Shown here: piece after piece, positions 28,469 through 37,659 of the stretch
Position numbering within the stretch: position 1 is the first letter of the stretch
Layout: each line of letters opens with the position of its first letter
Source: Heliomarina baculiformis
GTDB lineage: Bacteria; Pseudomonadota; Alphaproteobacteria; Rhodobacterales; Rhodobacteraceae
Length of the DNA stretch: 64,000 nt
NCBI RefSeq assembly: GCF_019966545.1
Contig: NZ_JAIMIC010000006.1
Coordinates: 1-64,000, forward strand
Direction of reading: 5' to 3'
Translations under genes and position numbers: made by a program
The notes under the pieces: generated by a model
What the model saw: the letters and a program-made list of their open reading frames with translations, nothing else
Database searches by the model: none
Told to the model about the DNA's origin: nothing

Positions 28469-29128
28469 TTACTCGACACCCTGCCCGCGCGGATCGTGCT
28501 GCGCGGCGGCCTTTTTCTTGATCGCCTCGAACTTGGCCTTGATCGCGCCCTTGCGGCGCTTCTTGTAGGCCCGGATCAACGGCAGCGACAGGTAGGACGC
28601 CACCAGACCGGCCAGAATCCCCGGCAACAGCCCGCCGATCAGGTAGGGAAAGAACACCTCGTGGTAAAACACGCTCAGCCCGTGCCAGTCGGCAGTACGC
28701 TCGGTGAACAGGGCAAAGAAGTTGTCCTTGAGGTCATCCGCCGCGTCGACGAACTTGCCGCCAAAGGAACGATGCGCCCGGTCGTCAAAGTTCGTGCCAA
28801 GGATGAAATGCCCCATCTTCAGCGAGATCAGGCCAATCGGCACATAGGTCAGCGGGTTGCCGAAAAACGTGCCCATGAGCGCGGCAAGAATGTTGCCACG
28901 GCACAGCTTGGCCACGATGGCAGCCACGACGAAATGCATCCCGTAGAACGGCGTGAAGGTCGTGAATACACCCGCGCCGATGCCCCTTGCGATGCGCTCT
29001 GGCGTGTCGGGCAGACGCCGGACCCGGTGCTTGACGTAGAGCGCGGCACGGGTCCAGCCCCCACGCGGATACAGAAAGTCCGAGGTCGCGCGCAGAACGG
29101 AGCGTCGGTCACGGCGTCTGAATACCAA
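28469..29128 (-). CDS. DUF2062 membrane protein
   Basis: A 219-residue inner-membrane protein with the DUF2062 pattern: ARGIGAGVFTTFTPFYGMHFVVAAIVA, then CRGNILAALMGTFFGNPLTYVPIGLISLKMG, and a final helix near YLIGGLLPGILAGLVASYLSLPLI ahead of a Lys/Arg-rich tail. It starts with a TTG at 29128 preceded by AAGGA. The function of the family is unknown. It lies 30 bp after rel and 97 bp ahead of pdxJ in the same row, a common place in this order. Confidence 0.8.
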   Translation of the reverse strand: MVFRRRDRRSVLRATSDFLYPRGGWTRAALYVKHRVRRLPDTPERIARGIGAGVFTTFTPFYGMHFVVAAIVAKLCRGNILAALMGTFFGNPLTYVPIGLISLKMGHFILGTNFDDRAHRSFGGKFVDAADDLKDNFFALFTERTADWHGLSVFYHEVFFPYLIGGLLPGILAGLVASYLSLPLIRAYKKRRKGAIKAKFEAIKKKAAAQHDPRGQGVE

Positions 29129-29158
29129 GGGGACGTCCTTCTTGATCCCGAGTTAAAA

Positions 29159-31291
29159 TTATCCGGCCCTGGCCGGTACCTGGGCTTTTTCGCGGTAGCG
29201 TTCAACCGCAGCGACATCGCTATCCGCTTCGAGTGTCAGCATTAAGGAGTGAAGTTGTTCAGCGTCCCTTAATTCCACATCGATCATAAGGCGATAAAAG
29301 TCGGGTTTTCGATCTACAAACACAAGATTCGAGATATTTGCCTTCTTTTCCCCAATCAATGTGCAGATGCGGCCCAAAACACCAGCATCATTGCCGATGG
29401 TAAGATCAATGGTCGCACCATAAACCGCCGGATGCGTGCCGCCCTGCCACTGCAGATCGACCCAGCGTTCCGGCTGGTTTTCATACTCGCTCAACCTGTC
29501 GCAGTAAATCGCATGGACGACCACACCCCTACCGCGAAAAGTGATTCCCACGATCCGTTCGCCGGGCAGCGGCTGGCAGCAAGTGGCGCGTTCAAACGAC
29601 TGCCCCGGTTCAAGGCCGACGACCGCGCGGCGGGGCGAAATCTGATCATCCTCGGAGCGTATCAGGTCGGGATAAACCGCCTGCACCACGTCATGCGAGG
29701 TCAACTCGGCGCTGCCCAGCCGGGCCAGCAACTCGCGCCGCCCGTCGATGCGCAGGTGTTTCGACGCGGTCTCAAGCACCTTGTCCGTCGCCTTGCGCCC
29801 CACATGTTCGAAAGCCGCGCGCGCCAGTTCCTTGCCCAGCTTCACGAAACGGTCGCGGTCGACCTCACGCAAGGCACGGCGAATGGCGGTACGCGCCTTG
29901 CCGGTGGTGGCGATCTCAAGCCAGCTGACCTGCGGCACCTGCCCCTCGGCGGTGATGATCTCGACCGACTGCCCGTTCTTGAGCCTTGTCCAGAGCGGCA
30001 CCCGGATGCCATCCACCTTGGCCCCGACACAGGCCGATCCGATGCGCGTGTGAATTGCATAGGCGTAATCAATCGGCGTCGCCCCGCGCGGCAGCTTGAT
30101 GACATCGCCCTTGGGCGTGAAACAAAAGACCTGGTCCGAATACATCTCGAGCTTGACCGCCTCGAGGAAATCCTCGTGATTCTCCTCGGCATCGAACTGT
30201 TCGGTCAGCGACGAAATCCAGCGCGCCGGATCGACGGCAAAGGGGTTCTCGCTGCGGACCCCGTCACGGTAGGACCAGTGCGCCGCCACCCCGGTTTCGG
30301 CCACGTCATGCATCTGTCGGGTGCGGATCTGCACCTCGACCCGCTTGCCGTCCCGGCCCGACACGGTGGTGTGGATCGAGCGATAGCCGTTGCTTTTCGG
30401 CTGGCTGATGTAATCCTTGAACCGCCCCGGCACCGCGCGCCAGCGCTGATGGATCGCGCCCAGCGCGCGATAGGCGTCTTCCTCGTCCAGCGTGATGATC
30501 CGGAACCCGTAAATGTCGGAAAGCCGGGAAAACCCCTGCTTCTTTTCCTGCATCTTGCGCCAGATCGAATAGGGCTTTTTCGCGCGACCGAACACTTCGG
30601 CTTCGATCCCTGCTTTCTCCAACTCGTTGCGCATATCGCGGGTGATACGGGGAATTACGTCGCCGGATTCACGCTGCAAGGTAATGAACCGCCGGATGAT
30701 CGATTGCCGCCCTTCCGGGTTCAGCACCCGGAACGACAGGTCCTCAAGCTCTTCGCGCATCCACTGCATCCCCATGCGCCCGGCCAGCGGGGCAAAGATG
30801 TCCATGGTTTCGCGCGCTTTTTGCAGCTGCTTGTCGGGGCGCATCGACTTGATCGTGCGCATGTTGTGCAACCGGTCGGCCAGCTTGACGAGGATAACCC
30901 GCAGGTCCTTGGACATCGCCATGAAAAGCTTGCGGAAATTCTCGGCCTGCTTGGTCTCGACGCTCGAAAGCTGCAGGTTCGTCAGCTTGGTGACGCCATC
31001 GACCAGCCCGGCCACCTCGTCGCCGAATTTCTGCGCGACCTCGCCATAGGACGCCTTGGTGTCCTCGATCGTGTCGTGAAGCAGTGCAGTGATGATCGTC
31101 GCATCATCCAGCCGCTGCTCCGTCAGGATCGCAGCAACCGAAACAGGATGGCTGAAATAGGGCTCGCCCGAATGCCGGAACTGCCCTTCATGCATGGACG
31201 CCCCATAGGCATAGGCGTCCCGCAGCCGTTGTACGTTTGTCTTGGGATTGTAGTTGCGGACCAGCTCGATCAGATCGTCTGCTGAAATCAT
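29159..31291 (-). CDS. rel: Bifunctional (p)ppGpp synthetase/hydrolase
   Basis: Makes and breaks the starvation alarmone (p)ppGpp. The 710-residue protein has in order an HD hydrolase domain (HPVSVAAILTEQ, ALLHDTIEDT), the synthetase domain (RFKDYISQPKSNGYRSIHT), a TGS domain (VFCFTPKGDVIKLPRGATPID), a helical part and a C-terminal ACT domain. The intact HD pair argues for hydrolase activity, so it is the single Rel/SpoT-type enzyme of alphaproteobacteria and not a RelA. It lies directly downstream of rpoZ. Confidence 0.95.
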   Translation of the reverse strand: MISADDLIELVRNYNPKTNVQRLRDAYAYGASMHEGQFRHSGEPYFSHPVSVAAILTEQRLDDATIITALLHDTIEDTKASYGEVAQKFGDEVAGLVDGVTKLTNLQLSSVETKQAENFRKLFMAMSKDLRVILVKLADRLHNMRTIKSMRPDKQLQKARETMDIFAPLAGRMGMQWMREELEDLSFRVLNPEGRQSIIRRFITLQRESGDVIPRITRDMRNELEKAGIEAEVFGRAKKPYSIWRKMQEKKQGFSRLSDIYGFRIITLDEEDAYRALGAIHQRWRAVPGRFKDYISQPKSNGYRSIHTTVSGRDGKRVEVQIRTRQMHDVAETGVAAHWSYRDGVRSENPFAVDPARWISSLTEQFDAEENHEDFLEAVKLEMYSDQVFCFTPKGDVIKLPRGATPIDYAYAIHTRIGSACVGAKVDGIRVPLWTRLKNGQSVEIITAEGQVPQVSWLEIATTGKARTAIRRALREVDRDRFVKLGKELARAAFEHVGRKATDKVLETASKHLRIDGRRELLARLGSAELTSHDVVQAVYPDLIRSEDDQISPRRAVVGLEPGQSFERATCCQPLPGERIVGITFRGRGVVVHAIYCDRLSEYENQPERWVDLQWQGGTHPAVYGATIDLTIGNDAGVLGRICTLIGEKKANISNLVFVDRKPDFYRLMIDVELRDAEQLHSLMLTLEADSDVAAVERYREKAQVPARAG

Positions 31292-31313
31292 CTGCCCCGC
31301 ATCCTAACGCCGC

Positions 31314-31667
31314 TCAGCCCTGGCCTTGCGCTTCCATAAGAGCCCGAAGCAGTTTCTCTTCGGACATGTCATCGTCCGCCGGCTTGTCGGCCTCGGCCCC
31401 CATCAGCAACGCCATCGAATCCTCTTCGGGTTCGTCGACCTCGATCTGGCTCTGGTTGCTTTCGATCAGGCGCTCGCGCAGGTCGTCGGCACGCTGGGTT
31501 TCATCCGCGATTTCACGCAGGGACACGACAGGGTTCTTGTCGTTGTCACGATCCACGGTCACGGCGGACCCTGCCGAGATCTCACGCGCCCGATGGGCTG
31601 CGAGCATCACCAGTTCGAACCGGTTCGGAACTTTGTCTACGCAGTCTTCAACCGTCACGCGGGCCAT
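31314..31667 (-). CDS. rpoZ: RNA polymerase omega subunit
   Basis: A small subunit that helps assemble RNA polymerase and contributes to its ppGpp site. The 117-residue protein starts [20 protein letters not shown] and has the conserved [12 protein letters not shown]; the rest is acidic and variable, as usual in alphaproteobacteria. ATG 31667 is the family start. It is adjacent to rel on the same strand (22 bp), which fits the functional link. Confidence 0.96.
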   Translation of the reverse strand: MARVTVEDCVDKVPNRFELVMLAAHRAREISAGSAVTVDRDNDKNPVVSLREIADETQRADDLRERLIESNQSQIEVDEPEEDSMALLMGAEADKPADDDMSEEKLLRALMEAQGQG

Positions 31668-31788
31668 TGTATAATCTCCAGCTTCGCAATTTGTCTGTAC
31701 AGAGATAGCGTATCTAGGACGGAACGCGCTGGAACACAAGGCGATAAGCTTCACGAATGCGGGTTCTCCGCTGCCCGCACGCTTGGTT

Positions 31789-32358
31789 TTAAAGGGGCCG
31801 GACGGCCTCGCGATCCGCTTCCGGCAGGCCGGCCACCATCTCGCGCACGGTTGTGTCGAGGATGGGATGGCGCCAGTCCGGACAGAGATCCATCATGGGA
31901 ACAAGGACAAAGGCCCGGTCCTGCATCCTTGGATGCGGCAGGATCAGTTGATCAGGCGCGTTTTTTTGCTGCATTTCCAAAGGGAGCTCCCGCCACACCT
32001 GATGCGATTTCACGTCAGGCGCGACATTCTGCCCCACGAACAGCAGATCAAGGTCGACAGTTCGAGCGCCCCAGCGGTCACGCCTTTCGCGACGAAAGTC
32101 GTTTTCCACCGCATGTAACTGATTCAACAATCCTTCTGCCGGAAACTTAGATTCAATAAGAATAACAGCGTTAACAAAATCTGGCCCCGCGCCAGCCGGA
32201 AAACACGGCGTCGCGAAAAACCTGCTTACTGCGCGAATCATTACGCCGCGATTGGCCAGCCGCTCGACCGCGCTGACCAGCGTCATCGCGGGATTCATTT
32301 CCCCAAATGGCAGGTTGCCGCCGAGTGCAACGCAGGAAACTGACCGGAATCCGTTCAT
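31789..32358 (-). CDS. folK: 2-amino-4-hydroxy-6-hydroxymethyldihydropteridine diphosphokinase
   Basis: Pyrophosphorylates the pterin precursor in folate synthesis. The 189-residue protein has ALGGNLPF at the N-terminus, [20 protein letters not shown], the signature [16 protein letters not shown] with two metal Asp residues, and [16 protein letters not shown]. Sequence GAPNSxxRxxxGPRxxDLD-like blocks are intact, so activity is expected. ATG 32358 follows AGGTGA; a GTG three codons earlier is also possible. It is divergent from the NYN-domain gene over an A/T-rich 134-bp gap. Confidence 0.94.
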   Translation of the reverse strand: MNGFRSVSCVALGGNLPFGEMNPAMTLVSAVERLANRGVMIRAVSRFFATPCFPAGAGPDFVNAVILIESKFPAEGLLNQLHAVENDFRRERRDRWGARTVDLDLLFVGQNVAPDVKSHQVWRELPLEMQQKNAPDQLILPHPRMQDRAFVLVPMMDLCPDWRHPILDTTVREMVAGLPEADREAVRPL

Positions 32359-32492
32359 TTCTGTCACCTGTTCATGATGTCTTTACCCTTGCGGTCAGAC
32401 ATAGTTTTCTTATTTTATTAGGACCGCTTCGCCGATTTTAGCACTCACTCACGGAACTCCAAGGTGGGGCGGATTACCGGAAGGACAACTTG

Positions 32493-33068
32493 ATGTTTTA
32501 CAAAGACGAACGGCTCGCGCTGTTCATCGATGGTTCGAATCTTTACGCAGCGGCCAAGGCTCTGGGTTTTGATATCGACTATAAATTGCTTCGTCAGGAA
32601 TTTATGCGGCGAGGCAAAATGCTGCGTGCGTTTTATTATACCGCACTGCTCGAGAACGATGAATATTCCCCGATCCGCCCCCTTGTCGACTGGTTGCATT
32701 ACAATGGTTTTTCCATGGTGACAAAACCGGCCAAGGAATACACCGACAGCCTCGGCCGCCGTAAGGTCAAAGGCAACATGGATATTGAACTGGCAGTCGA
32801 CGCGATGGAACTCGCACCGCGGGTTGATCATATCGTGCTCTTCTCCGGCGATGGCGATTTCCGCCCTCTGGTAGAAAGTCTCCAGCGTCAGGGCGTGCGC
32901 GTCTCCGTGGTTTCCACGATCCGCAGCCAGCCCCCGATGATATCCGATGACCTGCGCCGTCAGGCCGACAACTTCATCGAACTTGAAGAGCTGCGCGATG
33001 TCATAGGACGTCCGCCGCGCGAAACGCCCGAAGAAGCGACCCGTGTCGCAGCCGCAGGCGCAAAGTAA
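32493..33068 (+). CDS. NYN-domain (LabA-like) nuclease-fold protein
   Basis: A 191-residue cytoplasmic protein of the NYN/PIN-like superfamily. The acidic active-site residues are in place: Asp in LALFIDGSNLYAAAK, Asp/Glu in KGNMDIELAVDAM and two Asp in LFSGDGDFRPLVESLQRQG. This set usually binds metal for RNA cleavage, so a ribonuclease role is likely but the target is unknown. ATG 32493 follows AAGGA. The C-terminus is a variable tail. It is a single-gene unit between folK and ispH; a strong inverted repeat lies 90 bp after its stop. Confidence 0.85.
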   Translation: MFYKDERLALFIDGSNLYAAAKALGFDIDYKLLRQEFMRRGKMLRAFYYTALLENDEYSPIRPLVDWLHYNGFSMVTKPAKEYTDSLGRRKVKGNMDIELAVDAMELAPRVDHIVLFSGDGDFRPLVESLQRQGVRVSVVSTIRSQPPMISDDLRRQADNFIELEELRDVIGRPPRETPEEATRVAAAGAK

Positions 33069-33157
33069 ATAAAGGTCTGGCCACCCCGGAACCGGCAACT
33101 CACCTGGCACCGGATAAGCCAAACCATATCCATAGCCCGTCGCAGCCAGAATGGCAG

Positions 33158-33191
33158 CGTTTCGCGTTGAACCCCGGTTCGACGCGAAACG
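33158..33191. repeat. 34-bp inverted repeat between NYN gene and ispH
   Basis: Two 16-base arms (33158-33173 and 33176-33191) with one mismatch surround a CC centre. The arms start CGTTTCGCG and end CGCGAAACG. It lies 90 bp after the NYN stop and 86 bp before ispH, and GGGTTTTGG follows. It could be a terminator-like RNA hairpin or an operator. Confidence 0.7.
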
Positions 33192-33276
33192 GGTTTTGGG
33201 GACACCAATTATTCTCCGACGCAGGTGGTGGACGACGCCGCTCTGCCGGTTTACCCCTGTTGCCAAGGAGAACCCG

Positions 33277-34227
33277 ATGACGAAACCGCCTCTCACTCTC
33301 TATCTTGCTGCCCCCCGTGGCTTTTGCGCCGGGGTCGACCGCGCGATCAAGATCGTCGAGATGGCCATCGACAAATGGGGTGCGCCTGTCTACGTCCGGC
33401 ACGAGATCGTCCATAACAAATACGTGGTCGACGATCTCAAGGCCAAAGGCGCGGTTTTTGTCGAGGAACTCGAAGACTGCCCCGACGACCGCCCGGTGAT
33501 CTTTTCCGCACATGGCGTCCCCAGGGCCGTTCCGGCCGAAGCCGCCCGGCGCGAGATGATCTACGTGGATGCCACCTGCCCACTGGTCTCCAAGGTTCAT
33601 ATCGAGGCCCAGCGCCACGCCGAAAACGGACTCCAGATGATCATGATTGGCCATGAAGGCCACCCCGAAACCATCGGTACCATGGGCCAGCTCCCCCCGG
33701 GTGACGTGCTGCTTGTTGAAACGGTGGGCGATGTGGCCAGCGTCGAAGTGCGCGATCCCGAACAGATCGCCTATGTCACCCAGACCACGCTCAGCATCGA
33801 CGACACCGCCGAAATCGTGGCGGCGCTCAAGGCCCGGTTTCCGGCCATCGTCGGCCCGCACAAGGAAGACATCTGCTACGCGACAACCAACCGGCAGGAA
33901 GCGGTCAAGGCCATCGCCCCGCGTGCCGAGGCGATGCTGGTGGTCGGCGCCCCGAACTCCTCCAACTCCAAGCGTCTGGTCGAAGTCGCCGCCCGCAACG
34001 GCTGCGGCTATTCCCAGCTCGTCCAGCGCGCCACGGATATCGATTGGCGCGCCATCGAGGGAATCTCGACCCTGGGCCTGACCGCCGGCGCCTCGGCCCC
34101 CGAAACCCTGGTAAACGAGGTGATCGACGCGCTCGGCACCCGGTTCGACGTAACCGTGGAAATGGTTGAAACCGCCGTCGAAAACGTGGAATTCAAAGTT
34201 CCCCGCGTGCTCCGCGTTCCGGCATGA
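33277..34227 (+). CDS. ispH: 4-hydroxy-3-methylbut-2-enyl diphosphate reductase
   Basis: The [4Fe-4S] enzyme of the last step of the non-mevalonate pathway, making IPP and DMAPP. The 316-residue protein has the three cluster cysteines in [12 protein letters not shown] (Cys17), [12 protein letters not shown] and [12 protein letters not shown], plus the substrate block [14 protein letters not shown] 33277 with AAGGAG is preferred over a longer open frame. It overlaps the DUF3429 gene by 4 bp and probably heads the row ispH, DUF3429, methyltransferase, rnhA. Confidence 0.97.
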   Translation: MTKPPLTLYLAAPRGFCAGVDRAIKIVEMAIDKWGAPVYVRHEIVHNKYVVDDLKAKGAVFVEELEDCPDDRPVIFSAHGVPRAVPAEAARREMIYVDATCPLVSKVHIEAQRHAENGLQMIMIGHEGHPETIGTMGQLPPGDVLLVETVGDVASVEVRDPEQIAYVTQTTLSIDDTAEIVAALKARFPAIVGPHKEDICYATTNRQEAVKAIAPRAEAMLVVGAPNSSNSKRLVEVAARNGCGYSQLVQRATDIDWRAIEGISTLGLTAGASAPETLVNEVIDALGTRFDVTVEMVETAVENVEFKVPRVLRVPA

Positions 34228-34676
34228 GAAACGTCCCAACGACCGCCCTGCTACTTGGCCTTGCCGGGCTGATCCCCTTTGTCTGGGGCGCGCTGACCTA
34301 TCTTAATGCCGGTCTTGCCAACTGGGGCGCCTCGGCGCTGGGGCCGCGATTTGTCGGGCCTTACATCCAGCTGGCCTATGGCGCGGTTATCCTCAGCTTC
34401 ATGTCCGGCGTGCTCTGGGGCTTTGCCTCCAAGACCAGCGGCGCCCGTGCCGCCATTGGCTATGTGCTGTCGGTGATCCCCGCACTATGGGCCTTTTTCA
34501 TGACCGGCGGCGGCCCTGTCAGCGCCGGCCTCAACCTGATCTTCGGCTTTGCCGGGTTGCTGCTGCTCGACATGGCCTTTGCCTCCTGGGGTCTGGCCCC
34601 GCGCTGGTGGATGCCCCTGCGCCTGCTGCTTACGGCCGTCGTCATCGCCTGCCTCGCTGTTGGAGTATTTCTATGA
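34224..34676 (+). CDS. DUF3429 membrane protein
   Basis: A 150-residue protein with about five membrane helices, recognised as DUF3429 from [18 protein letters not shown] and the [20 protein letters not shown] block. No function is known to me. ATGA overlaps link it to ispH upstream and to the methyltransferase gene downstream, so all are likely made together. Confidence 0.8.
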   Translation: MRNVPTTALLLGLAGLIPFVWGALTYLNAGLANWGASALGPRFVGPYIQLAYGAVILSFMSGVLWGFASKTSGARAAIGYVLSVIPALWAFFMTGGGPVSAGLNLIFGFAGLLLLDMAFASWGLAPRWWMPLRLLLTAVVIACLAVGVFL

Positions 34677-35260
34677 GCGACCAGAGAACCCTTGACGTCT
34701 ATGCGCGCAAGGCATCCGATTACAGCGCCATGACCGATGAATACGAGGCCCCGCAGCTTGCCGGTTTCATGGCCGACCTTCCCCCTGGCGGGCATGTGCT
34801 CGACATTGGCTGCGGCCCCGGCAAGGAAGCCGCGGCAATGGCGCGCGCGGGCTTCAAGGTAACCGCCGTGGACGCGGTGCCGGAAATGGTCGAACTCGCT
34901 AGCGCCTACCCCGGAGTCGAGGCGCGCTGCGAAACCTTCGACGATCTCTCGGGCGAAGACATCTACGATGGCGTCTGGGCGAACTTCAGCCTGCTCCACG
35001 CCCCGCGTGAGGATATGCCGCGCCATCTCGCCGCCATCCACCGCGCGCTGAAACCCGGCGGGCGCTTTCACATCGCCGTCAAGACTGGGACCGAGTCAAA
35101 ACGCGACCGGCTCGATCGTCTTTATACCTATTTCACCGGCCCCGAGCTGACCGGGCTTCTGGAATTCGCGGGTTTCACCTGCACCGCCTCCGAAGCGGGC
35201 CGCTCCAAGGGGCTTGACGAAACCTATGCCGGATGGATCGCGATCTCTGCCCATGCCTGA
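34673..35260 (+). CDS. Class I SAM-dependent methyltransferase
   Basis: A 195-residue methyltransferase. SAM motif I is [20 protein letters not shown], motif II is [14 protein letters not shown], followed by [22 protein letters not shown] and [15 protein letters not shown]. The fold is complete; the methyl acceptor cannot be told. ATG 34673 overlaps the DUF3429 stop by 4 bp, and its own 3' end overlaps the rnhA start by 8 bp. Confidence 0.88.
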   Translation: MSDQRTLDVYARKASDYSAMTDEYEAPQLAGFMADLPPGGHVLDIGCGPGKEAAAMARAGFKVTAVDAVPEMVELASAYPGVEARCETFDDLSGEDIYDGVWANFSLLHAPREDMPRHLAAIHRALKPGGRFHIAVKTGTESKRDRLDRLYTYFTGPELTGLLEFAGFTCTASEAGRSKGLDETYAGWIAISAHA

Positions 35261-35705
35261 ACTCTTTGCCTATACAGACGGGGCCTGCTCCGGAAATCCC
35301 GGCCCGGGCGGCTGGGGCGTTCTCATGCGCGCGATGGAGGGTGACCAGATCGTCAAGGAGCGCGAGCTCAAGGGCGGCGAGGCCGCGACCACCAACAACC
35401 GCATGGAACTGTTGGCCGCGATCAACGCGCTCGAGGTGCTCGAAAGGCCCAGCCAGCTGACCATCGTGACCGACAGCAACTACGTCAAGAACGGCATCAC
35501 CAGCTGGATTCACGGCTGGAAAAAGAATGGCTGGAAAAACGCGGCGAAAAAGCCGGTGGCCAATGCCGAGTTGTGGCAGAGGCTCGATACCGCGCAGGCC
35601 CGGCACAAGGTCACGTGGAAATGGGTCAAGGGCCATGCTGGTCACCCGGAAAACGAGCGGGCCGATGAACTGGCCCGCTCGGGAATGAAACCCTTCAAAT
35701 CGTAA
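35253..35705 (+). CDS. rnhA: Ribonuclease HI
   Basis: Degrades RNA in RNA-DNA hybrids. The 150-residue protein starts [22 protein letters not shown] with the first catalytic Asp; [19 protein letters not shown] has the catalytic Glu; [23 protein letters not shown] has the next Asp and the basic protrusion; and [17 protein letters not shown] has the final His and Asp. All four acidic active-site residues are present. ATG 35253 is inside the end of the methyltransferase gene. It converges with the caspase-like gene, 9 bp away. Confidence 0.97.
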   Translation: MPELFAYTDGACSGNPGPGGWGVLMRAMEGDQIVKERELKGGEAATTNNRMELLAAINALEVLERPSQLTIVTDSNYVKNGITSWIHGWKKNGWKNAAKKPVANAELWQRLDTAQARHKVTWKWVKGHAGHPENERADELARSGMKPFKS

Positions 35706-35714
35706 GCCACTGCC

Positions 35715-37193
35715 TTAAGGGCACTGGTAGAACTTGGCCCGGTTGCTCCGGCATTCCGCCATGTTGGTGCCCGCTTCCGGCAGCAGCTTCGTGCGGCGCG
35801 GCTCGATACTGCCGTCCGGGAGGGCCGGCTGGCGCGGCGAGGTCCTCGGCGCCGGGTCCTGCACCAGCGGCTCCGGCTTCGGCGGCTTTGGTGTTGTCCT
35901 CGGCGGGGTGTGCCGGACCACCACGGGGGCCGGGCAGTCCACATCCGGGTTTTCCTCGACACGGGCCAGCGCCTCTTTCAGGGCATCTTCGCTGACCCCC
36001 GGATCGCGCGGCACGTCGACACCCGATTGCTCGATAAAGCGATCGATCGCCGCCTTCGATCCGCGCCCGATGATCCCGTCGATTGCCCCGCGATAGCAGC
36101 CCGCGTCACCCAGCAGCCGCTGCAACCGGCGCGCCGCCTCGTCACGGCTCAGGATGGACTGAACAGGCACGATGACCAGCGTCCGAGACTCGCCCTCCTG
36201 TTCGGGCAGGGCTGCGACCTCGCTGCCTTCGTCGGGATCGGTCGCTGGGGTGAAATAGGCATCCGCCTCGCGCAGAGCCTCGCGCTTTTCCAGTGCAAAG
36301 GCATAAAGCGGGTGATCCGCCTGATCCTGATGGCGCACGAGGAAATCGTTCCAGTTTTCAAAGGTGCCGTCCCGGTCGATGCGGACGAAATCCTCGCTGA
36401 TGCCCGGCGTGGCTGGCGCAGCCTGAACCGGTGCGCGATCGCTGTTCGGGTTGATGACAAACTCACCTCCCCCAAGCGAGGCATAGACAAAGGGCGCCGC
36501 ATCGGGAACCGACTTGCGCATCTTGTCCCGCACCCGGCCCAGCAGGCGGCGCACATCGGTCGGCGGCTCCTGCATCGCGGCAAGAAAGGCAGTGGTAAAA
36601 GGAGAATTCTCTCCGGCGACTCCATCCGGGGTGATACCGCCCGCCGCCGCCGCATAGGCGATCAGCGTATCGGACTGCGCCGTCTCGACCCGGCCAAGCC
36701 CGCTCGAGACGCTGCGCCCCCCGGTCGCAGACTGCATCCGCGTGACAAAGGGATTGTTGCGGCAAGCATCCAGCACCACCATCCGAAGCTTGCCCGCGCC
36801 GGAAATCTGGCCGAGCACAAGGTCAAGATCGACCATCTCAAGATCCGCGTCCCGAGCGTCTTCAAGCCGGGCATCCACCGGGATCAGGTAGTTGCGACCG
36901 CCGACCTCGATACCGTGCCCCGCGTAATAGACCAGCGCCATCTCGGCAGCATCCGCGCGCTGGCGAAAATCGCGCAGCGCATCGCGCATCTCGTTCCGGG
37001 TCAGGTCGGTGGCGGCGATCACGTCGAACCCCTGGCGGGCCAGCGCCTGCGCCACATCCCGGGCATCGTTATGAGGATTATCCAGCCGCGCCACCGCGCT
37101 GTACTCGGCATTGCCGATCACCAGCGCCACCTTGGAGGCCGCGGCGGAAAGAGGAACGATCAGAAGGAAAAGAACAATCAGAAAATGTTTCAT
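35715..37193 (-). CDS. Exported caspase-family (C14-like) protein
   Basis: A 492-residue protein with a signal peptide (MKHFLIVLFLLIVPLSAAAS), then a caspase-like domain: KVALVIGNAEYSAVARLDNPHNDA, the catalytic His93 in LVYYAGHGIEV and Cys144 in VVLDACRNNPF. A central linker is followed by a segment like a peptidoglycan-binding fold (EAARRLQRLLGDAGCYRGAIDG, IGRGSKAAIDRF) and a Pro-rich tail ending in a short Cys-containing block. Both dyad residues are intact, so protease activity is plausible; substrate and processing are unknown. It may be periplasmic or envelope-associated. A perfect palindrome lies about 95 bp upstream. Confidence 0.85.
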   Translation of the reverse strand: MKHFLIVLFLLIVPLSAAASKVALVIGNAEYSAVARLDNPHNDARDVAQALARQGFDVIAATDLTRNEMRDALRDFRQRADAAEMALVYYAGHGIEVGGRNYLIPVDARLEDARDADLEMVDLDLVLGQISGAGKLRMVVLDACRNNPFVTRMQSATGGRSVSSGLGRVETAQSDTLIAYAAAAGGITPDGVAGENSPFTTAFLAAMQEPPTDVRRLLGRVRDKMRKSVPDAAPFVYASLGGGEFVINPNSDRAPVQAAPATPGISEDFVRIDRDGTFENWNDFLVRHQDQADHPLYAFALEKREALREADAYFTPATDPDEGSEVAALPEQEGESRTLVIVPVQSILSRDEAARRLQRLLGDAGCYRGAIDGIIGRGSKAAIDRFIEQSGVDVPRDPGVSEDALKEALARVEENPDVDCPAPVVVRHTPPRTTPKPPKPEPLVQDPAPRTSPRQPALPDGSIEPRRTKLLPEAGTNMAECRSNRAKFYQCP

Positions 37194-37659
37194 GGCTCTC
37201 ATGAACCGGAAAGCGGTCCAAGCCTCTCGTGGGTTGGGAAGGGTCTGAATTGTACCCCGATTACATCATGAGTGGTCGCAACTGTCTGTGACCCGGGTCA
37301 CCCAGTCAAATTGCGGGTTTGCGGTGAGCTTTTTTGGGGAAGCTCCGGCGAACGGATGATGGGCGCAAACCGGTTCCCAGTTAAGCGACCGTTCGAGCGC
37401 GGCAGTTTCAGGAGGAGCGACGAAACCTGTACTATGGCAGCCAAAACCCTGGCCAGCCCCTGCCAGAAGCAACGCAGGCTGTTTGCATCTCCGGCGGCTA
37501 AACCAGCCAAATCCGCTTCGCCGCACACTCCGGAGCTTTCTCAGATCTTTCAAGGCTTCACTGATCCCGCCCCAAAAATTCGGGAAAATCACAGTGAAGA
37601 TCAGATATTGCCCTGCGGCGAATGCCGCCGTCGGGAACGCTCGGCCATAACGGCAAGTA
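37194..37659. other. Gene-poor 466-bp gap between caspase gene and fmt
   Basis: No open frame here looks like a real gene on either strand; the longest ones run on as antisense of fmt and are of odd composition. Seen in it: a perfect 14-bp palindrome at 37288-37301, a small AGCTT/AAGCT hairpin near 37328-37345, and a moderate-GC segment up to 37620. It may hold promoters, a decayed gene or an unannotated RNA; I cannot decide. Confidence 0.5.
37288..37301. promoter_or_regulatory. Perfect 14-bp palindrome upstream of caspase gene
   Basis: GTGACCCGGGTCAC is exactly self-complementary and lies about 95-108 bp upstream of the caspase-like gene's start. It looks like a dimeric-regulator site; no regulator is identified. 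Confidence 0.4.

Noticed and set aside
29432-31285. Long open frame opposite rel
   Set aside because: Shadow of the (p)ppGpp synthetase gene; no domain and no ribosome site.
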